A stretch of 64,000 bases of DNA from Micromonospora sp. WMMD882 (GCF_027497255.1 NZ_CP114903.1:5890001-5954000); one strand, 5' to 3'; positions 22,323 to 30,997 are shown, counted from the first letter of the stretch. Notes: generated by a model from the sequence alone, not told the origin. Numbers and translations: made by a program.

Positions 22323-22368
22323 CCGAGGCCGTCCCGGTTCACCCCGGGACGGCCTCGGTTCGTTTTTT
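22323..22368 (+). terminator. Intrinsic terminator after atpD
   Basis: Perfect 15-bp GC-rich stem (arms 22323-22337 and 22344-22358), 6-base loop, then a T-run at 22363-22368. It is the most classical terminator in the window and separates atpD from atpC. Confidence 0.9.
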
Positions 22369-22628
22369 CCGGACCGGGCCGGCGCCTTTTCTGCAAGTCA
22401 CGGCCCGGTGTCGCGGTTTTCCGATCCGTTTCGACGGTCCCGGGTCCTTTTCCGTAGAGCATTTGGTCACACGGCGTGTCGAGTTGACAGCCCCACGTCG
22501 CTCGATGCGACAGTTGCCCACGCGGCGAGGTACCGTCTATCGCGGCATTCACACATTGAGCCTCACGTCTGCAGTGTTCCGGTGGCTCGCGCCCGTCTCC
22601 CCCATGGGCGTGATGAATGGAGATGCTC
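22369..22628. other. Upstream region of the LCP gene
   Basis: 260 bases without a gene and less GC-rich than the surroundings. It includes TTGACA (22484-22489), a small GTCGC/GCGAC hairpin (22497-22511), TACCGT (22531-22536) and the palindrome ACACG-g-CGTGT. A promoter is likely here, but I could not pair a -35 with a -10 at good spacing. Confidence 0.35.
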
Positions 22629-23765
22629 ATGGCTCGCAGGGGTAAACGGGGCGTTCGCCGGTCGGTGTGGACCGGGGTGCCCAGGTGGGCGCGGATCTGC
22701 ACCGTGTTCGGCACGGTGCTGCTCATGCTCAGCGGGGCGGTGCTGGTGGGCTACGAGGCGCTGCTGTCCCGCTACGAGGGGGCGGTGGGCCGGGGCGACC
22801 TCTTCGGCGACAAGGCGGCCGGCGCGCAGGAGCGACGCAACGACATCAAGGGTCCGCTGAACATCCTGCTGGTCGGGGTGGACCCCCGCAAGCCGACCGA
22901 CGCCCCGCTCGCCGACTCGATCATGATCATGCACCTGCCGGCCGAGCTGGACCGGGCGTACCTCTTCTCGATGCCCCGTGACCTGCGGGTGGAGATCCCC
23001 GCCTTCCCGAAGTCCGGCTACGACGGCGGCCCCGACAGGCTCAACGCCGCGATGTCGTACGGCAGCCGGGTGCCGGGGCGCAACCCGGACCAGAACACCG
23101 GCTTCGAGCTGCTGGCCAAGACCCTCCAGAAGGAGACCGGCATCGCACGCTTCGACGCCGGGGCGATCATCAACTTCAGCGGCTTCCTGAAGATCGTCGA
23201 CGCGATGGGCGGCGTCGAGATGTACGTCGAGCGGGAAGTCAAGTCCGAGCATCGCAAGCCGGACGGCACCCACCGCGAGCTGCGCCCCGGCGGCGGCGGC
23301 TACCTCGGTCCGCAGGCCGTCTACCCGAAGGGCACCCACCGGCTGGAGGGCTGGCAGGCGCTGGACTACGTCCGGCAGCGGTACCCCAAGAACGGCGTCC
23401 CGGACGGCGACTACGGCCGCCAGCGGCACCAGCAGCAGTTCGTCAAGGCGATGGTGAACCAGGCGTTCAGCGCCGACGTGGTGACCAACCCGATCAAGCT
23501 CGACCGGGTGCTGCGGGCCGCCGGGCAGTCGCTGGTCTTCAGCGGCCGGGGCAACAGCATCTCCGACTTCGCGTTCGCCCTGAAGGGCATCCGGCCGGAT
23601 TCGATCACGTTGGTCAAACTGCCGGCCGAGGGCATCGGCACCGGCTCGGGGTACCGGGGGGAGCGGTTCCTGCCCGAGGCGGACGACTTCTTCGCCTCGC
23701 TGCGCAACGGGACGGTCGACGCCTTCATGCTCGAACACCCCGACTTCCGGAACACCACCAAGTAG
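22629..23765 (+). CDS. LytR-CpsA-Psr (LCP) family cell-wall glycopolymer ligase
   Basis: 378 residues. A cytoplasmic basic N-terminus and one membrane helix (about 22-43) precede an extracellular LCP domain. Seen: NILLVGVDPRKPTDAPLADSIMIMHL (conserved Arg and Asp residues), FSMPRDLRVEIP and YVRQRYPKNGVPDGDYGRQRHQQ, the family landmarks. LCP enzymes transfer polyprenyl-linked glycopolymers (teichoic-type acids, arabinogalactan) to peptidoglycan. ATG 22629 chosen with GGAG 6 bases upstream. It sits unusually between atpD and atpC. Confidence 0.93.
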   Translation: MARRGKRGVRRSVWTGVPRWARICTVFGTVLLMLSGAVLVGYEALLSRYEGAVGRGDLFGDKAAGAQERRNDIKGPLNILLVGVDPRKPTDAPLADSIMIMHLPAELDRAYLFSMPRDLRVEIPAFPKSGYDGGPDRLNAAMSYGSRVPGRNPDQNTGFELLAKTLQKETGIARFDAGAIINFSGFLKIVDAMGGVEMYVEREVKSEHRKPDGTHRELRPGGGGYLGPQAVYPKGTHRLEGWQALDYVRQRYPKNGVPDGDYGRQRHQQQFVKAMVNQAFSADVVTNPIKLDRVLRAAGQSLVFSGRGNSISDFAFALKGIRPDSITLVKLPAEGIGTGSGYRGERFLPEADDFFASLRNGTVDAFMLEHPDFRNTTK

Positions 23766-23792
23766 GGCGTGTCGCAGCTCTCCGTACCCGCG

Positions 23793-23822
23793 TTAGGGAG
23801 TCGTGAGGGCCGCGACTAGACT
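23793..23822 (+). promoter_or_regulatory. Promoter of atpC
   Basis: TTAGGG (23793-23798), an 18-base spacer and TAGACT (23817-23822), followed by a ~27-base leader with an AAGGAG site. It supports independent transcription of atpC. Confidence 0.55.
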
Positions 23823-23855
23823 TTCGGCATCCCGCCGCCGCAGCAAGGAGACAGC

Positions 23856-24140
23856 GTGGCACAGCAGCTTCACGTCGAGCTCGTAGCCGTCGAGGAGAAG
23901 GTCTGGTCCGGCGAGGCCGAGATGGTCGTCGCCCGCACGACCGAGGGCGAGCTGGGTGTGCTGCCGGGGCACGCGCCGCTGCTCGGCCAGCTCGCCGAGC
24001 CCGGCCAGGTGCGGATCAAGCTGGCCGGTGGCGAGCAGGTCGCCTACGACGTCGCCGGTGGCTTCCTGTCGGTGAGCGCCGAGGGCGTCACCGTGCTCGC
24101 CGAGAGCGCGACCCCGGCCTCCGCCGCGCAGAGCCACTGA
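23856..24140 (+). CDS. atpC: ATP synthase subunit epsilon, short form without C-terminal helices
   Basis: 94 residues. The N-terminal beta-sandwich is complete ([20 protein letters not shown] at 5-24, [12 protein letters not shown] at 33-44, [18 protein letters not shown] at 68-85), but the sequence stops shortly after it. Typical epsilon subunits of 120-140 residues continue into a helical hairpin that can inhibit ATP hydrolysis; that part is missing. The next gene starts 12 bases later, so no frameshifted remnant is seen. GTG 23856 has AAGGAG 5 bases upstream. Separated from atpD by a terminator and the LCP gene. Confidence 0.9.
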   Translation: MAQQLHVELVAVEEKVWSGEAEMVVARTTEGELGVLPGHAPLLGQLAEPGQVRIKLAGGEQVAYDVAGGFLSVSAEGVTVLAESATPASAAQSH

Positions 24141-24152
24141 GCCAAGCCGCCG

Positions 24153-24611
24153 ATGGAGATCGTGGAAGGGATCGGAATCACGGTCGCCGTCCTGATCGTG
24201 GCGGCTTTTTTCCTCTTCCTCCGGCGGGCGCTGGTCAGCCGCACCGGTGGCACGATCCGGCTCAACGTCCGGGTCACCACCCTGCTCGACGGCCGTGGCT
24301 GGTCGCCCGGCCTGGGCCGGTTCTCCGGTGACGAGCTGCGCTGGTTCCGGATGTTCAGCTTCGCCCTCCGCCCCAAACGGGTGCTCACCCGGCAGACCCT
24401 GGTGGTCCGTCGCCGGCGGCTCCCCGAGGGTCAGGAACGCTTCTCGATGCCGGTCGACTGGGTGATCCTGAGCTGCACCAGCGAGCAGACGCCGATCGAG
24501 ATCGCCATGGCGCGGTCCACGGTCACCGGGTTCCTCTCCTGGCTCGAAGCCGCCCCGCCCGGGGCGGCTTCGCCGCGTCTGGCCACCACCCAGGACTGGC
24601 CCGCCGCCTGA
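24153..24611 (+). CDS. DUF2550 membrane protein
   Basis: 152 residues: one N-terminal membrane helix (about 5-28) and a basic soluble domain with WSPGLGRFSGDELRWFRMFS, the DUF2550 signature. It follows atpC at 12 bases, its usual actinobacterial position, so the two are probably cotranscribed. Function unknown; genetic linkage suggests an ATP-synthase or membrane role. Confidence 0.85.
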   Translation: MEIVEGIGITVAVLIVAAFFLFLRRALVSRTGGTIRLNVRVTTLLDGRGWSPGLGRFSGDELRWFRMFSFALRPKRVLTRQTLVVRRRRLPEGQERFSMPVDWVILSCTSEQTPIEIAMARSTVTGFLSWLEAAPPGAASPRLATTQDWPAA

Positions 24612-24666
24612 TCCCGGGTCCGCGCGCCGTACCGGTCACCACCACCCGGCCCGGCCCGCCGCGGGG

Positions 24667-24734
24667 CGCGCCGACTCCGTGGCCCGGCGGCCGGGGAAGA
24701 GCCGGCCGCGCCGACCGTGGCCCGGCGGCCCCGG
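24667..24734. repeat. Imperfect direct repeat in the intergenic region
   Basis: A ~27-base segment around CGTGGCCCGGCGGCC occurs at 24667-24693 and again at 24708-24734. It lies in a GC-rich gap between the convergent DUF2550 and adenosyltransferase genes. No T-tract; possible terminator-like folding. Confidence 0.5.
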
Positions 24735-24808
24735 GAAGAACCCGCCGCGGGGGCGGATGACCGGGGCCAGGCCGGGTATCCACCCGCCGACGTGGCGTCG
24801 GCCCTGGG

Positions 24809-25381
24809 TCAGCGCCTACCGCCCGGCACCCATAGCACATCTCCGTCCGGATTTGCCGTCCTTGACAGGATGAAGAGCAGGTCGGAGAGCCGGTTGAGAT
24901 ACTTTGCCGGGAGGGTGCTGGTTCGTTCGGGGTCGTGGCTCACCAGAGCCCAGGCCGCCCGCTCGGCGCGCCGGGCGACGGTCCGGGCCACGTGCAGCAA
25001 CGCCGCGCCGGCGGTGCCGCCGGGGAGGATGAAGGAGTCGAGCTTGCCCAGGCGCGCGTTGTACTCGTCGCACCAGCCCTCCAGCCGCTGCACGTACTCC
25101 TCGGTCACCCGCAGCGGCGGATACTCCGGCTCCGGCTCGACCGGGGTGGCCAGATCGGCCCCGACGTCGAAGAGGTCGTTCTGGATCGCGGCCAGCACGG
25201 CCCGCAGCCCCTCGTCGAGCTGGCCCAGCGCCAGCGCCACCCCGATCGCCGCGTTGCACTCGTCGACGTCGGCGTACGCGGCGATCCGCGGATCGGTCTT
25301 CGGCACCTGCTCGTTGTTGCTCAACCTGGTCGTGCCGGCGTCGCCGGCCCTGGTGTAGATGCGCGTGAGGTGGACGGCCAT
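24809..25381 (-). CDS. ATP:cob(I)alamin adenosyltransferase, PduO type
   Basis: Makes adenosylcobalamin, the cofactor needed by acyl-CoA mutases such as the one at 44337. 190 residues. The N-terminal [18 protein letters not shown] (about 8-25), [16 protein letters not shown] and C-terminal [12 protein letters not shown] motifs identify the PduO/human MMAB family rather than CobA. The ATG at 25381 shares its bases with the opposite-strand murA start (CATG). A TAGGCT -10 lies 7 bases upstream, so it is probably leaderless. Confidence 0.93.
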   Translation of the reverse strand: MAVHLTRIYTRAGDAGTTRLSNNEQVPKTDPRIAAYADVDECNAAIGVALALGQLDEGLRAVLAAIQNDLFDVGADLATPVEPEPEYPPLRVTEEYVQRLEGWCDEYNARLGKLDSFILPGGTAGAALLHVARTVARRAERAAWALVSHDPERTSTLPAKYLNRLSDLLFILSRTANPDGDVLWVPGGRR

Positions 25382-26807
25382 GACGCACAGCCTACGGATA
25401 CCTGACCTGACTTTTCCCACCCGGCCGGACGAGACGACCCCGTCCCGGCCGGACGCCGCCGACCAGCCGGCCGGGGAACTCGACGTCATCCGGGTCGGCG
25501 GCACGGCGCGGCTGACCGGCACGGTGCACGTGGTGGGGGCGAAGAACTCCGCGCTCAAGCTGATGGCCGCCGCGCTGCTCGCCCCCGGGCGGAACGTGAT
25601 CACCAACGTGCCCCGGATCACCGACATCGCGATCATGGGTGAGGTGCTGCGCCGGCTCGGCTGCGGCGTCCGTTTCGACGCCGACCAGCCGGTCGACCCG
25701 ATGGCCGCGCGCGGCGGGGTGGCCCGCTCCCGGTCGGTCACCATCGACGTGCCGGAGCGGCCCGGCGCCGACGCCGACTACGACCTGGTGCGCCGGCTGC
25801 GGGCCTCGATCTGCGTGCTCGGACCGCTGTTGGCCCGCCGGGGGTACGTCCGGGTGGCGCATCCGGGCGGCGACGCGATCGGTTCCCGGGGGTTGGACAT
25901 GCACGTCTCCGGGCTCACCCGGATGGGCGCGGAGATCTCCGGCGAGCACGGCTTCGTCGTCGCCGCCGCCCCGCGCGGGTTGCGCGGGGCCGAGATCGTG
26001 CTGGACTTCCCCAGTGTCGGCGCGACCGAGAACCTGGTCATGGCCGCGGTGCTCGCCGACGGCGTGACCGTGATCGAGAACGCCGCCCGGGAGCCGGAGA
26101 TCGTCGACATCTGCGCGATGTTGATCCGGATGGGCGCGCGGATCACCGGCGAGGGGACGTCGACGGTCGTCGTCGAGGGGGTGCCGGAGCTGCGTCCGGT
26201 GCGACACGCCACGGTGGGGGACCGGATCGTCGCCGGAACGTGGGCCTTCGGCGCGGCGATGACCCGGGGGGACGTCACGGTCACCGGGGCCGATCCGGCC
26301 TTCCTGGAGGTCGCCCTGGACAAGCTGGTCTCGGCCGGCGCGCTGGTCGAGACCAGCGCCGACGCCTTCCGGGTACGGCTGGACGAGCGGCCGAGGGCGG
26401 TGGACGTGGTCACCCTGCCGTACCCGGGGTTCGCCACCGACCTGCTGCCGATGGCGATCGGTCTCGCCTCGGTCAGCGACGGCGCCTCGCTGATCACCGA
26501 GAACATCTTCGACGGCCGGTTCATGTTCGCCAACGAGATGATCCGGCTCGGCGCGGACATCAAGACCGACGGTCACCATGCCGTGGTACGCGGCCGCGAC
26601 CGGCTCTCCGGCGCGCCGGTGCGGGCCACCGACATCCGGGCCGGGGCGGGGCTGATCATCGCCGGGCTCTGCGCCGACGGGGTCACCGAGGTCTCCCACG
26701 TGCACCACGTCGACCGGGGGTATCCGGACGTCGTGGCCGATCTGCGGGCGCTCGGCGTCGACGTGGCGCGTGGCCGCGCGCCGCAGGAGCCCGACCTGAC
26801 CATCTGA
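25380..26807 (+). CDS. murA: UDP-N-acetylglucosamine 1-carboxyvinyltransferase with Asp in place of the catalytic Cys
   Basis: First committed step of peptidoglycan synthesis: enolpyruvyl transfer from PEP to UDP-GlcNAc. 475 residues with a ~37-residue N-terminal extension before the [16 protein letters not shown] substrate loop (about 52-67). The active-site loop reads [10 protein letters not shown], with D165 where most enzymes have the Cys that fosfomycin alkylates. [15 protein letters not shown] near the C-terminus is conserved. ATG 25380 has AGGTGG 6 bases upstream. Its start overlaps the divergent adenosyltransferase start. Confidence 0.93.
   Translation: MTHSLRIPDLTFPTRPDETTPSRPDAADQPAGELDVIRVGGTARLTGTVHVVGAKNSALKLMAAALLAPGRNVITNVPRITDIAIMGEVLRRLGCGVRFDADQPVDPMAARGGVARSRSVTIDVPERPGADADYDLVRRLRASICVLGPLLARRGYVRVAHPGGDAIGSRGLDMHVSGLTRMGAEISGEHGFVVAAAPRGLRGAEIVLDFPSVGATENLVMAAVLADGVTVIENAAREPEIVDICAMLIRMGARITGEGTSTVVVEGVPELRPVRHATVGDRIVAGTWAFGAAMTRGDVTVTGADPAFLEVALDKLVSAGALVETSADAFRVRLDERPRAVDVVTLPYPGFATDLLPMAIGLASVSDGASLITENIFDGRFMFANEMIRLGADIKTDGHHAVVRGRDRLSGAPVRATDIRAGAGLIIAGLCADGVTEVSHVHHVDRGYPDVVADLRALGVDVARGRAPQEPDLTI
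25389..25394 (-). promoter_or_regulatory. -10 element of the adenosyltransferase gene, inside murA
   Basis: TAGGCT on the minus strand, 7 bases upstream of ATG 25381. It lies within codons 4-5 of murA because the two genes start on the same CATG. Confidence 0.5.
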
Positions 26808-26827
26808 CCCGGCCCGCCCGTCGGCCC

Positions 26828-26841
26828 TTAACCATCGCTAA
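26828..26841. promoter_or_regulatory. Candidate acyl-CoA regulon operator, site A
   Basis: TTAACCATCGCTAA matches TKARCGATCGYTMA at 13 of 14 positions and is flanked by CC and GG, extending the dyad. It ends 11 bases before the -10 TAGGGT (26853-26858) of the 3-hydroxybutyryl-CoA dehydrogenase gene, so a bound protein would block the promoter. Related sites are at 34637, 42005 and 44270. Confidence 0.6.
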
Positions 26842-26852
26842 GGCGCGCCCGC

Positions 26853-26858
26853 TAGGGT
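26853..26858 (+). promoter_or_regulatory. -10 element of the 3-hydroxybutyryl-CoA dehydrogenase gene
   Basis: TAGGGT, with TTAACC at 26828-26833 as a possible -35 (19-base spacer) inside the operator. The leader would be about 35 bases. Confidence 0.45.
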
Positions 26859-26899
26859 GCGGGGGAGAGCAATCGACACCCAGGCGAGGGAGAGAACAG

Positions 26900-27748
26900 A
26901 TGGCGGGTCGACTCGCGGTCGTCGGGGCCGGGCTGATGGGTTCGGGCATCGCCCAGGTGGCGGCGCAGGCCGGCTGGCAGGTGACCCTGCGGGACCTGGA
27001 CGACGCGGCCACCGCGCGCGGTCTCGACGGCATCCGGCGGTCGCTGGAGAAGTTCGCCGAGAAGGGCCGGATCGAGGCGTCCGAGGTCGAGGCGACGCTG
27101 GGCCGGATCACCCCGACCACCGAGCTGGAGGCCGCCGCCGACGCGGACCTGGTGGTGGAGGCGGTCTTCGAGCGGCTGGACGTCAAGCAGGACGTCTTCC
27201 GGGCGCTGGACAAGATCTGCCGGGCCGACGCGGTGCTGGCCACCAACACCTCGGCCATCCCGATCACCCAGATCGCCGCGGTGACCGGGCGGCCGGAGTC
27301 GGTCGTCGGCACGCACTTCTTCTCGCCGGTGCCGATGATGAAGCTCTGCGAGCTGGTGCGCGGCTACAAGACCAGCGACGCGACGCTGGCCACCGCGCGG
27401 GCGTTCGCCGAGGAGATCGGCAAGACGGTCGTGGTGGTCAACCGGGACATCGCCGGTTTCGTCACCACCCGGCTCATCTCCGCGCTGGTGGTCGAGGCGG
27501 TGCGGCTCGTGGAGTCCGGGGTGGTGTCGCCGGAGGACCTGGACACCGCCTGTCGGCTGGGCTTCGGGCACGCCATGGGCCCGCTGGCCACCACCGACCT
27601 GACCGGCGTGGACGTGCTGCTGCACGCCTCGCGCAACATCTACACCGACACCGGCGACGAGAAGTTCTTCCCGCCGGAGCTGCTCCAGCGGATGGCCGCC
27701 GCCGGCGACCTGGGCCGCAAGAGCGGCCGGGGCTTCTACTCGTACTGA
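26900..27748 (+). CDS. 3-hydroxybutyryl-CoA dehydrogenase
   Basis: Interconverts acetoacetyl-CoA and 3-hydroxybutyryl-CoA with NAD(P)H. 282 residues, the usual length. Rossmann GAGLMGSGIAQ at 9-19, the catalytic His at 139 in GTHFFSPVPMMKL, and the C-terminal domain ending GRKSGRGFYSY. ATG 26900 follows GGGAGAG. Its promoter carries operator site A. Together with the thiolase at 42056 it would link acetyl-CoA to C4 acyl-CoAs. Naming as FadB2-like is possible. Confidence 0.92.
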   Translation: MAGRLAVVGAGLMGSGIAQVAAQAGWQVTLRDLDDAATARGLDGIRRSLEKFAEKGRIEASEVEATLGRITPTTELEAAADADLVVEAVFERLDVKQDVFRALDKICRADAVLATNTSAIPITQIAAVTGRPESVVGTHFFSPVPMMKLCELVRGYKTSDATLATARAFAEEIGKTVVVVNRDIAGFVTTRLISALVVEAVRLVESGVVSPEDLDTACRLGFGHAMGPLATTDLTGVDVLLHASRNIYTDTGDEKFFPPELLQRMAAAGDLGRKSGRGFYSY

Positions 27749-27778
27749 GCGGGCCTCCACCCGTACCGGGCGGGGGAG

Positions 27779-28624
27779 TCAGCCGTCGCGACGGGTGGTC
27801 CAGCGGAAGGTGGTGAGGCAGAGCAGCAGCCCGAGCACGCACCAGGCGACGAGGACCAGGGCGACCCGGTCGAGCTCGAACGAGCCGCCCGGTTCCCGCG
27901 CGCCGAAGCTCTCCGGCAGGAACACCGACCGCAGGCCCTGGCACATCCACTTCAACGGGAACAGGGCGGCGACCTGCTGCATCCAGCTCGGCAGGCTGGT
28001 GAAGACGAAGAACACCCCGGAGATGAACTGGAGCACCAGGGCCACCGGGGTCACCACCGCGGAGCCGCTGCGGGCGGTGCGGGCCAGTGACGAGATGGCG
28101 ATGCCGCACAGGGTGCAGGCGGTGACGCCGAGCACGGAGACCCAGCCGAAGGTGAGCCACTTCGCGGCGGTGCCGGGCAGCTCCAGGTCGAACAGCGCGA
28201 CCGAGACGGCGAGCAGCAGCGCCGTCTCGGCCACGCCGATCACCACCACCATGATCACTTTGCCGGCGAACCACACCCACTTCGGCATCGGCGTGCCCCG
28301 GTAGCGTTTGAGCACCCCCCGGTCCCGCTCGATCGGGATCCAGATGCCCAGGTTCTGGAAGCTCACCGTCATCAGCCCGGCGGCGATCATGCCGGTGACG
28401 AAGTACTGGGTGTAGCTGACCCCGGGGGCGATCTCGTCGTCGAAGATCGCCGCGAAGATCAGGATCATGATGACCGGGAAGCCCATCGTGAACACGACCG
28501 ACTCCCGGCTGCGCAGGAACTGGGTCAGCTCCAGCCGGCCCTGGCGCAGCCCGAGGGCGACCGGGCCGATCCGACGGCCGCGGTCCGCGGCGGCGGGCGC
28601 GACCGGCTTCGTGGTGGTGGTCAT
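27779..28624 (-). CDS. ABC-2 type exporter permease
   Basis: 281 residues with six predicted membrane helices and the ABC-2 motif region near WIPIERDRGVLKRYRGTP (about 102-119). Partner of the ATPase coded just upstream; its ATG overlaps the ATPase stop by 4 bases, so they are translationally coupled. DrrB-like drug or lipid export is the nearest analogy; the substrate is unknown. Confidence 0.88.
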   Translation of the reverse strand: MTTTTKPVAPAAADRGRRIGPVALGLRQGRLELTQFLRSRESVVFTMGFPVIMILIFAAIFDDEIAPGVSYTQYFVTGMIAAGLMTVSFQNLGIWIPIERDRGVLKRYRGTPMPKWVWFAGKVIMVVVIGVAETALLLAVSVALFDLELPGTAAKWLTFGWVSVLGVTACTLCGIAISSLARTARSGSAVVTPVALVLQFISGVFFVFTSLPSWMQQVAALFPLKWMCQGLRSVFLPESFGAREPGGSFELDRVALVLVAWCVLGLLLCLTTFRWTTRRDG

Positions 28625-29469
28625 CGGTGTCCGATCATCCGCAGGTAGACGTCTTCCAGGGTGGGCCGGGTCACGGTGAGGCCGGGCACCTCGCCGCCGA
28701 AGCGTGCGGCCAGCTCGGCCACCAGCGCCGTCGGCGTCGCGCTCTGCGCCCGTTCCACCCCACCGCCGGGGGTACGCCAGGAGACCGTCGCCAGCGCCTC
28801 CTGCCGGTCGCCGAGCCGGGCCGGGGGAGCGACCGCCACGATCCGGCCGGCGGCGATCACCCCGACCCGGTCGGCGAGCGCCTCGGCCTCGTCCAGGTAG
28901 TGCGTGGTCAACAGGATGGTGGTGCCGGCGGCGCTGAGGTCGCGGATCAGCTCCCAGAACTCGCGGCGGGCCTCCGGGTCGAAACCCGTGGTCGGCTCGT
29001 CGAGGAAGAGCAGCTCGGGGCGACCGACGATGCCCAGGGCGACGTCCAGCCGACGCCTTTGGCCGCCGGAGAGGGTGTGCGTACGCGCGCCGGCCTTGCC
29101 GCCCAGCCCGACCCGCTCGATCACCTTGACCGGGTCGTCGGCCTGCGGGTAGAAGGCGCTGAAGTGGCCGACCACCTCGCGTACGGTCAGCTCGTCGAAC
29201 TCGCCGGCGCCCTGGAGCACGATGCCGACCCGGGCCCGCCAGTCCGGCGTGGGTCGGGCCGGGTCGACGCCGAGGACGCTCACCTCACCGGCGTCCCGCC
29301 GGCGGTAGCCCTCCAGGATCTCCACCGTCGTGGTCTTGCCGGCGCCGTTCGGGCCGAGCAGGGCGAACACCTCGCCACGGCGGACCGCCAGGTCCACCCC
29401 GGCCACCGCCACGTTGTCGCCGTACGCCCTGCGCAGCCCGCGTACCGAGATGGCCAGCCCGTCGTCCAT
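28621..29469 (-). CDS. ABC transporter ATP-binding protein, DrrA-like
   Basis: 282 residues. Walker A GPNGAGKTTT (about 39-48), signature LSGGQRRRLDVA (about 137-148), Walker B LLFLDEPTTGFD (about 156-167), then an H-loop (TTHYLDEAEALADR). Drives the adjoining permease. CACACT 6 bases before the ATG may be a leaderless -10. Confidence 0.92.
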   Translation of the reverse strand: MDDGLAISVRGLRRAYGDNVAVAGVDLAVRRGEVFALLGPNGAGKTTTVEILEGYRRRDAGEVSVLGVDPARPTPDWRARVGIVLQGAGEFDELTVREVVGHFSAFYPQADDPVKVIERVGLGGKAGARTHTLSGGQRRRLDVALGIVGRPELLFLDEPTTGFDPEARREFWELIRDLSAAGTTILLTTHYLDEAEALADRVGVIAAGRIVAVAPPARLGDRQEALATVSWRTPGGGVERAQSATPTALVAELAARFGGEVPGLTVTRPTLEDVYLRMIGHR

Positions 29470-29525
29470 GCCTCAAGTGTGCGACCTGCGCGGCGGGGCC
29501 CGGTCGGCGGGGCGCGGGCCGGGCG

Positions 29526-29813
29526 TCAGGCCGGCGCGTAGGTGAGGCAGTCGGCCGTCTCCTGGCCGACCTGGATCCCCGGCGCGCGGCACTCCAGCTC
29601 CGAGTTGTGCCGGCAGTCGTGCCGCTGGCACGCGCCGACCTGCGCCACCGACATCTCCAGCCCGCCGCGCACCGGCGACTCGACGAACGTGTGGCAGCGG
29701 GCCTGGTCGCTGCTGCCGACCGTGATCGCGAACGCGTGGCAGCCGTTCTGGTTGTACGAGCACCGGGTGACGGTGCAGTCCTCCACCCGGGGCATCTCGA
29801 CTCCGGTGCTCAT
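29526..29813 (-). CDS. Small Cys-rich protein with two DUF1540 repeats
   Basis: 95 residues with eight cysteines in two similar halves (VEDCTVTRCSYNQNGCHAFAI and VGACQRHDCRHNSELECRAP). This matches two DUF1540 modules, thought to bind a metal such as zinc. ATG follows AGAGGAGG. Upstream sequence is AT-rich with TAATAT, a plausible -10. Function unknown. Confidence 0.8.
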   Translation of the reverse strand: MSTGVEMPRVEDCTVTRCSYNQNGCHAFAITVGSSDQARCHTFVESPVRGGLEMSVAQVGACQRHDCRHNSELECRAPGIQVGQETADCLTYAPA

Positions 29814-29865
29814 GTCCGGCCTCCTCTGGTCAGTAAAACCAGATATTAGGCTTATGTCGCTTCTG

Positions 29866-30792
29866 CTACCCGGTTTCCGGCCGATCGTCCCCGGTTCGGA
29901 GCACCTCCGACAGCGGCGCCGGTCGCAGACCCCGTTCGGCCAGCCCGGCCAGGATGTGCGGCAGCGCCTCGTCGGTCATCGGCGCGTTCGCCTCGGTCAC
30001 GTGCAGCACGATCACCGAGCCGGGCCGCGCCTGGTCCAGCACCGCCCGGACGATCGGCCGCCACGCGGTGGCGAACGGGTCCCCGCTCACCACGTCGCCG
30101 TCGACCACGGTCGTGCCGAGCGACGTCAACGCCGCCAGCGCCGCCCCGTCGTGGCAGAGCCCGGGAAACCGGAAGTACCGGGTCTGCCGTCCGCCGTACG
30201 GCTCGATGAGCGTGAACGTCCGCGCCACGTCCCGGGTCATCTCCGCCGACGGGATCCGGGGCAACCCGTAGCAGTCGGCGGTGAAGGCCAGGTGCCCGTA
30301 GCTGTGGTTGGCCAGCTCGAAGCGGGGGTTGCCGGCCAGTCGCCGGGTCACCTCCGGATACCGCTCGACCCACTTGCCGGTGAGGAAGAAGGTCGCCGGC
30401 ACCTGTTCCCGTTCCAGCAACTCGATGATCCGCAGGTTCGCGTACGACCGCGCCCGGCCGGAACGCAACTGGTAGAGCATCGCGTCGGTCATGTCCGCGT
30501 CGAAGGTGAGCGCCACCCGGTCGCCGGTGCGGGGACCGTGGTCGACCACCGGCGGCCGGGTGCCGGGGCGGGTCGCGCCGGGCAGCCCCGCCGGGCCCGA
30601 CGGCGACGGCCCCGGGGAGCCGGCCGCCGGACGCCGGTCGGCGTCGCCCGACGCGTTCCCCGGGGCCGGCGGGGTCTGGCCGCCCCAGGCGCCCACCTCG
30701 ACCAGCCGCCGTTCGCCGGCACACCCGGCGGCGGCGGTCACCGCGGCTAGGACGAGCGCGGCCAGGAGAACGTGGGTCTTCTTCGCGAACAC
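29866..30792 (-). CDS. Polysaccharide deacetylase-family lipoprotein
   Basis: 308 residues from GTG 30792. A signal peptide ends at a lipobox-like TAAAGC with C24, so it is probably anchored on the outer face of the membrane. A Gly/Pro-rich spacer precedes the NodB domain: LTFDADMTD with the catalytic Asp (about 105-113) and the metal-binding NHSYGH (about 165-170). It may deacetylate peptidoglycan or other N-acetyl polysaccharide. The lipobox lacks the usual Leu at -3, so lipidation is less certain. Confidence 0.82.
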   Translation of the reverse strand: MFAKKTHVLLAALVLAAVTAAAGCAGERRLVEVGAWGGQTPPAPGNASGDADRRPAAGSPGPSPSGPAGLPGATRPGTRPPVVDHGPRTGDRVALTFDADMTDAMLYQLRSGRARSYANLRIIELLEREQVPATFFLTGKWVERYPEVTRRLAGNPRFELANHSYGHLAFTADCYGLPRIPSAEMTRDVARTFTLIEPYGGRQTRYFRFPGLCHDGAALAALTSLGTTVVDGDVVSGDPFATAWRPIVRAVLDQARPGSVIVLHVTEANAPMTDEALPHILAGLAERGLRPAPLSEVLRTGDDRPETG

Positions 30793-30871
30793 CGGGAGAT
30801 GATTTCAGGGCCCGGCCCGCGCCGGTCGCCGCCGAACGGCTGATTTCCCGCCCCGACGGCCGGGCCCGGCT

Positions 30872-30997
30872 CAGCGTGGACCTGCCGGCTTGGCCGGCTC
30901 AGCGGTGGACCTGCCGGCTTGGCCGGCTCAGCGGTGGACCTGCCGGCTTGGCCGGCTCAGCGGTGGACCTGCCGGCTTGGCCGGCTCAGCGGTGGCC
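30872..30997. repeat. 29-bp tandem repeat, about four copies
   Basis: Copies start at 30872 (28 bases), 30900, 30929 and 30958, with a partial fifth to 30997. Each contains GCCGGC-ttg-GCCGGC, a small hairpin. The array ends over the stop codon of the DUF4126 gene. The repeats are head-to-tail without spacers, so it is not a CRISPR array. Confidence 0.92.

Noticed and set aside
30872..30997. Possible CRISPR array
   Set aside because: Copies are head-to-tail with no unique spacers and there are no cas genes.
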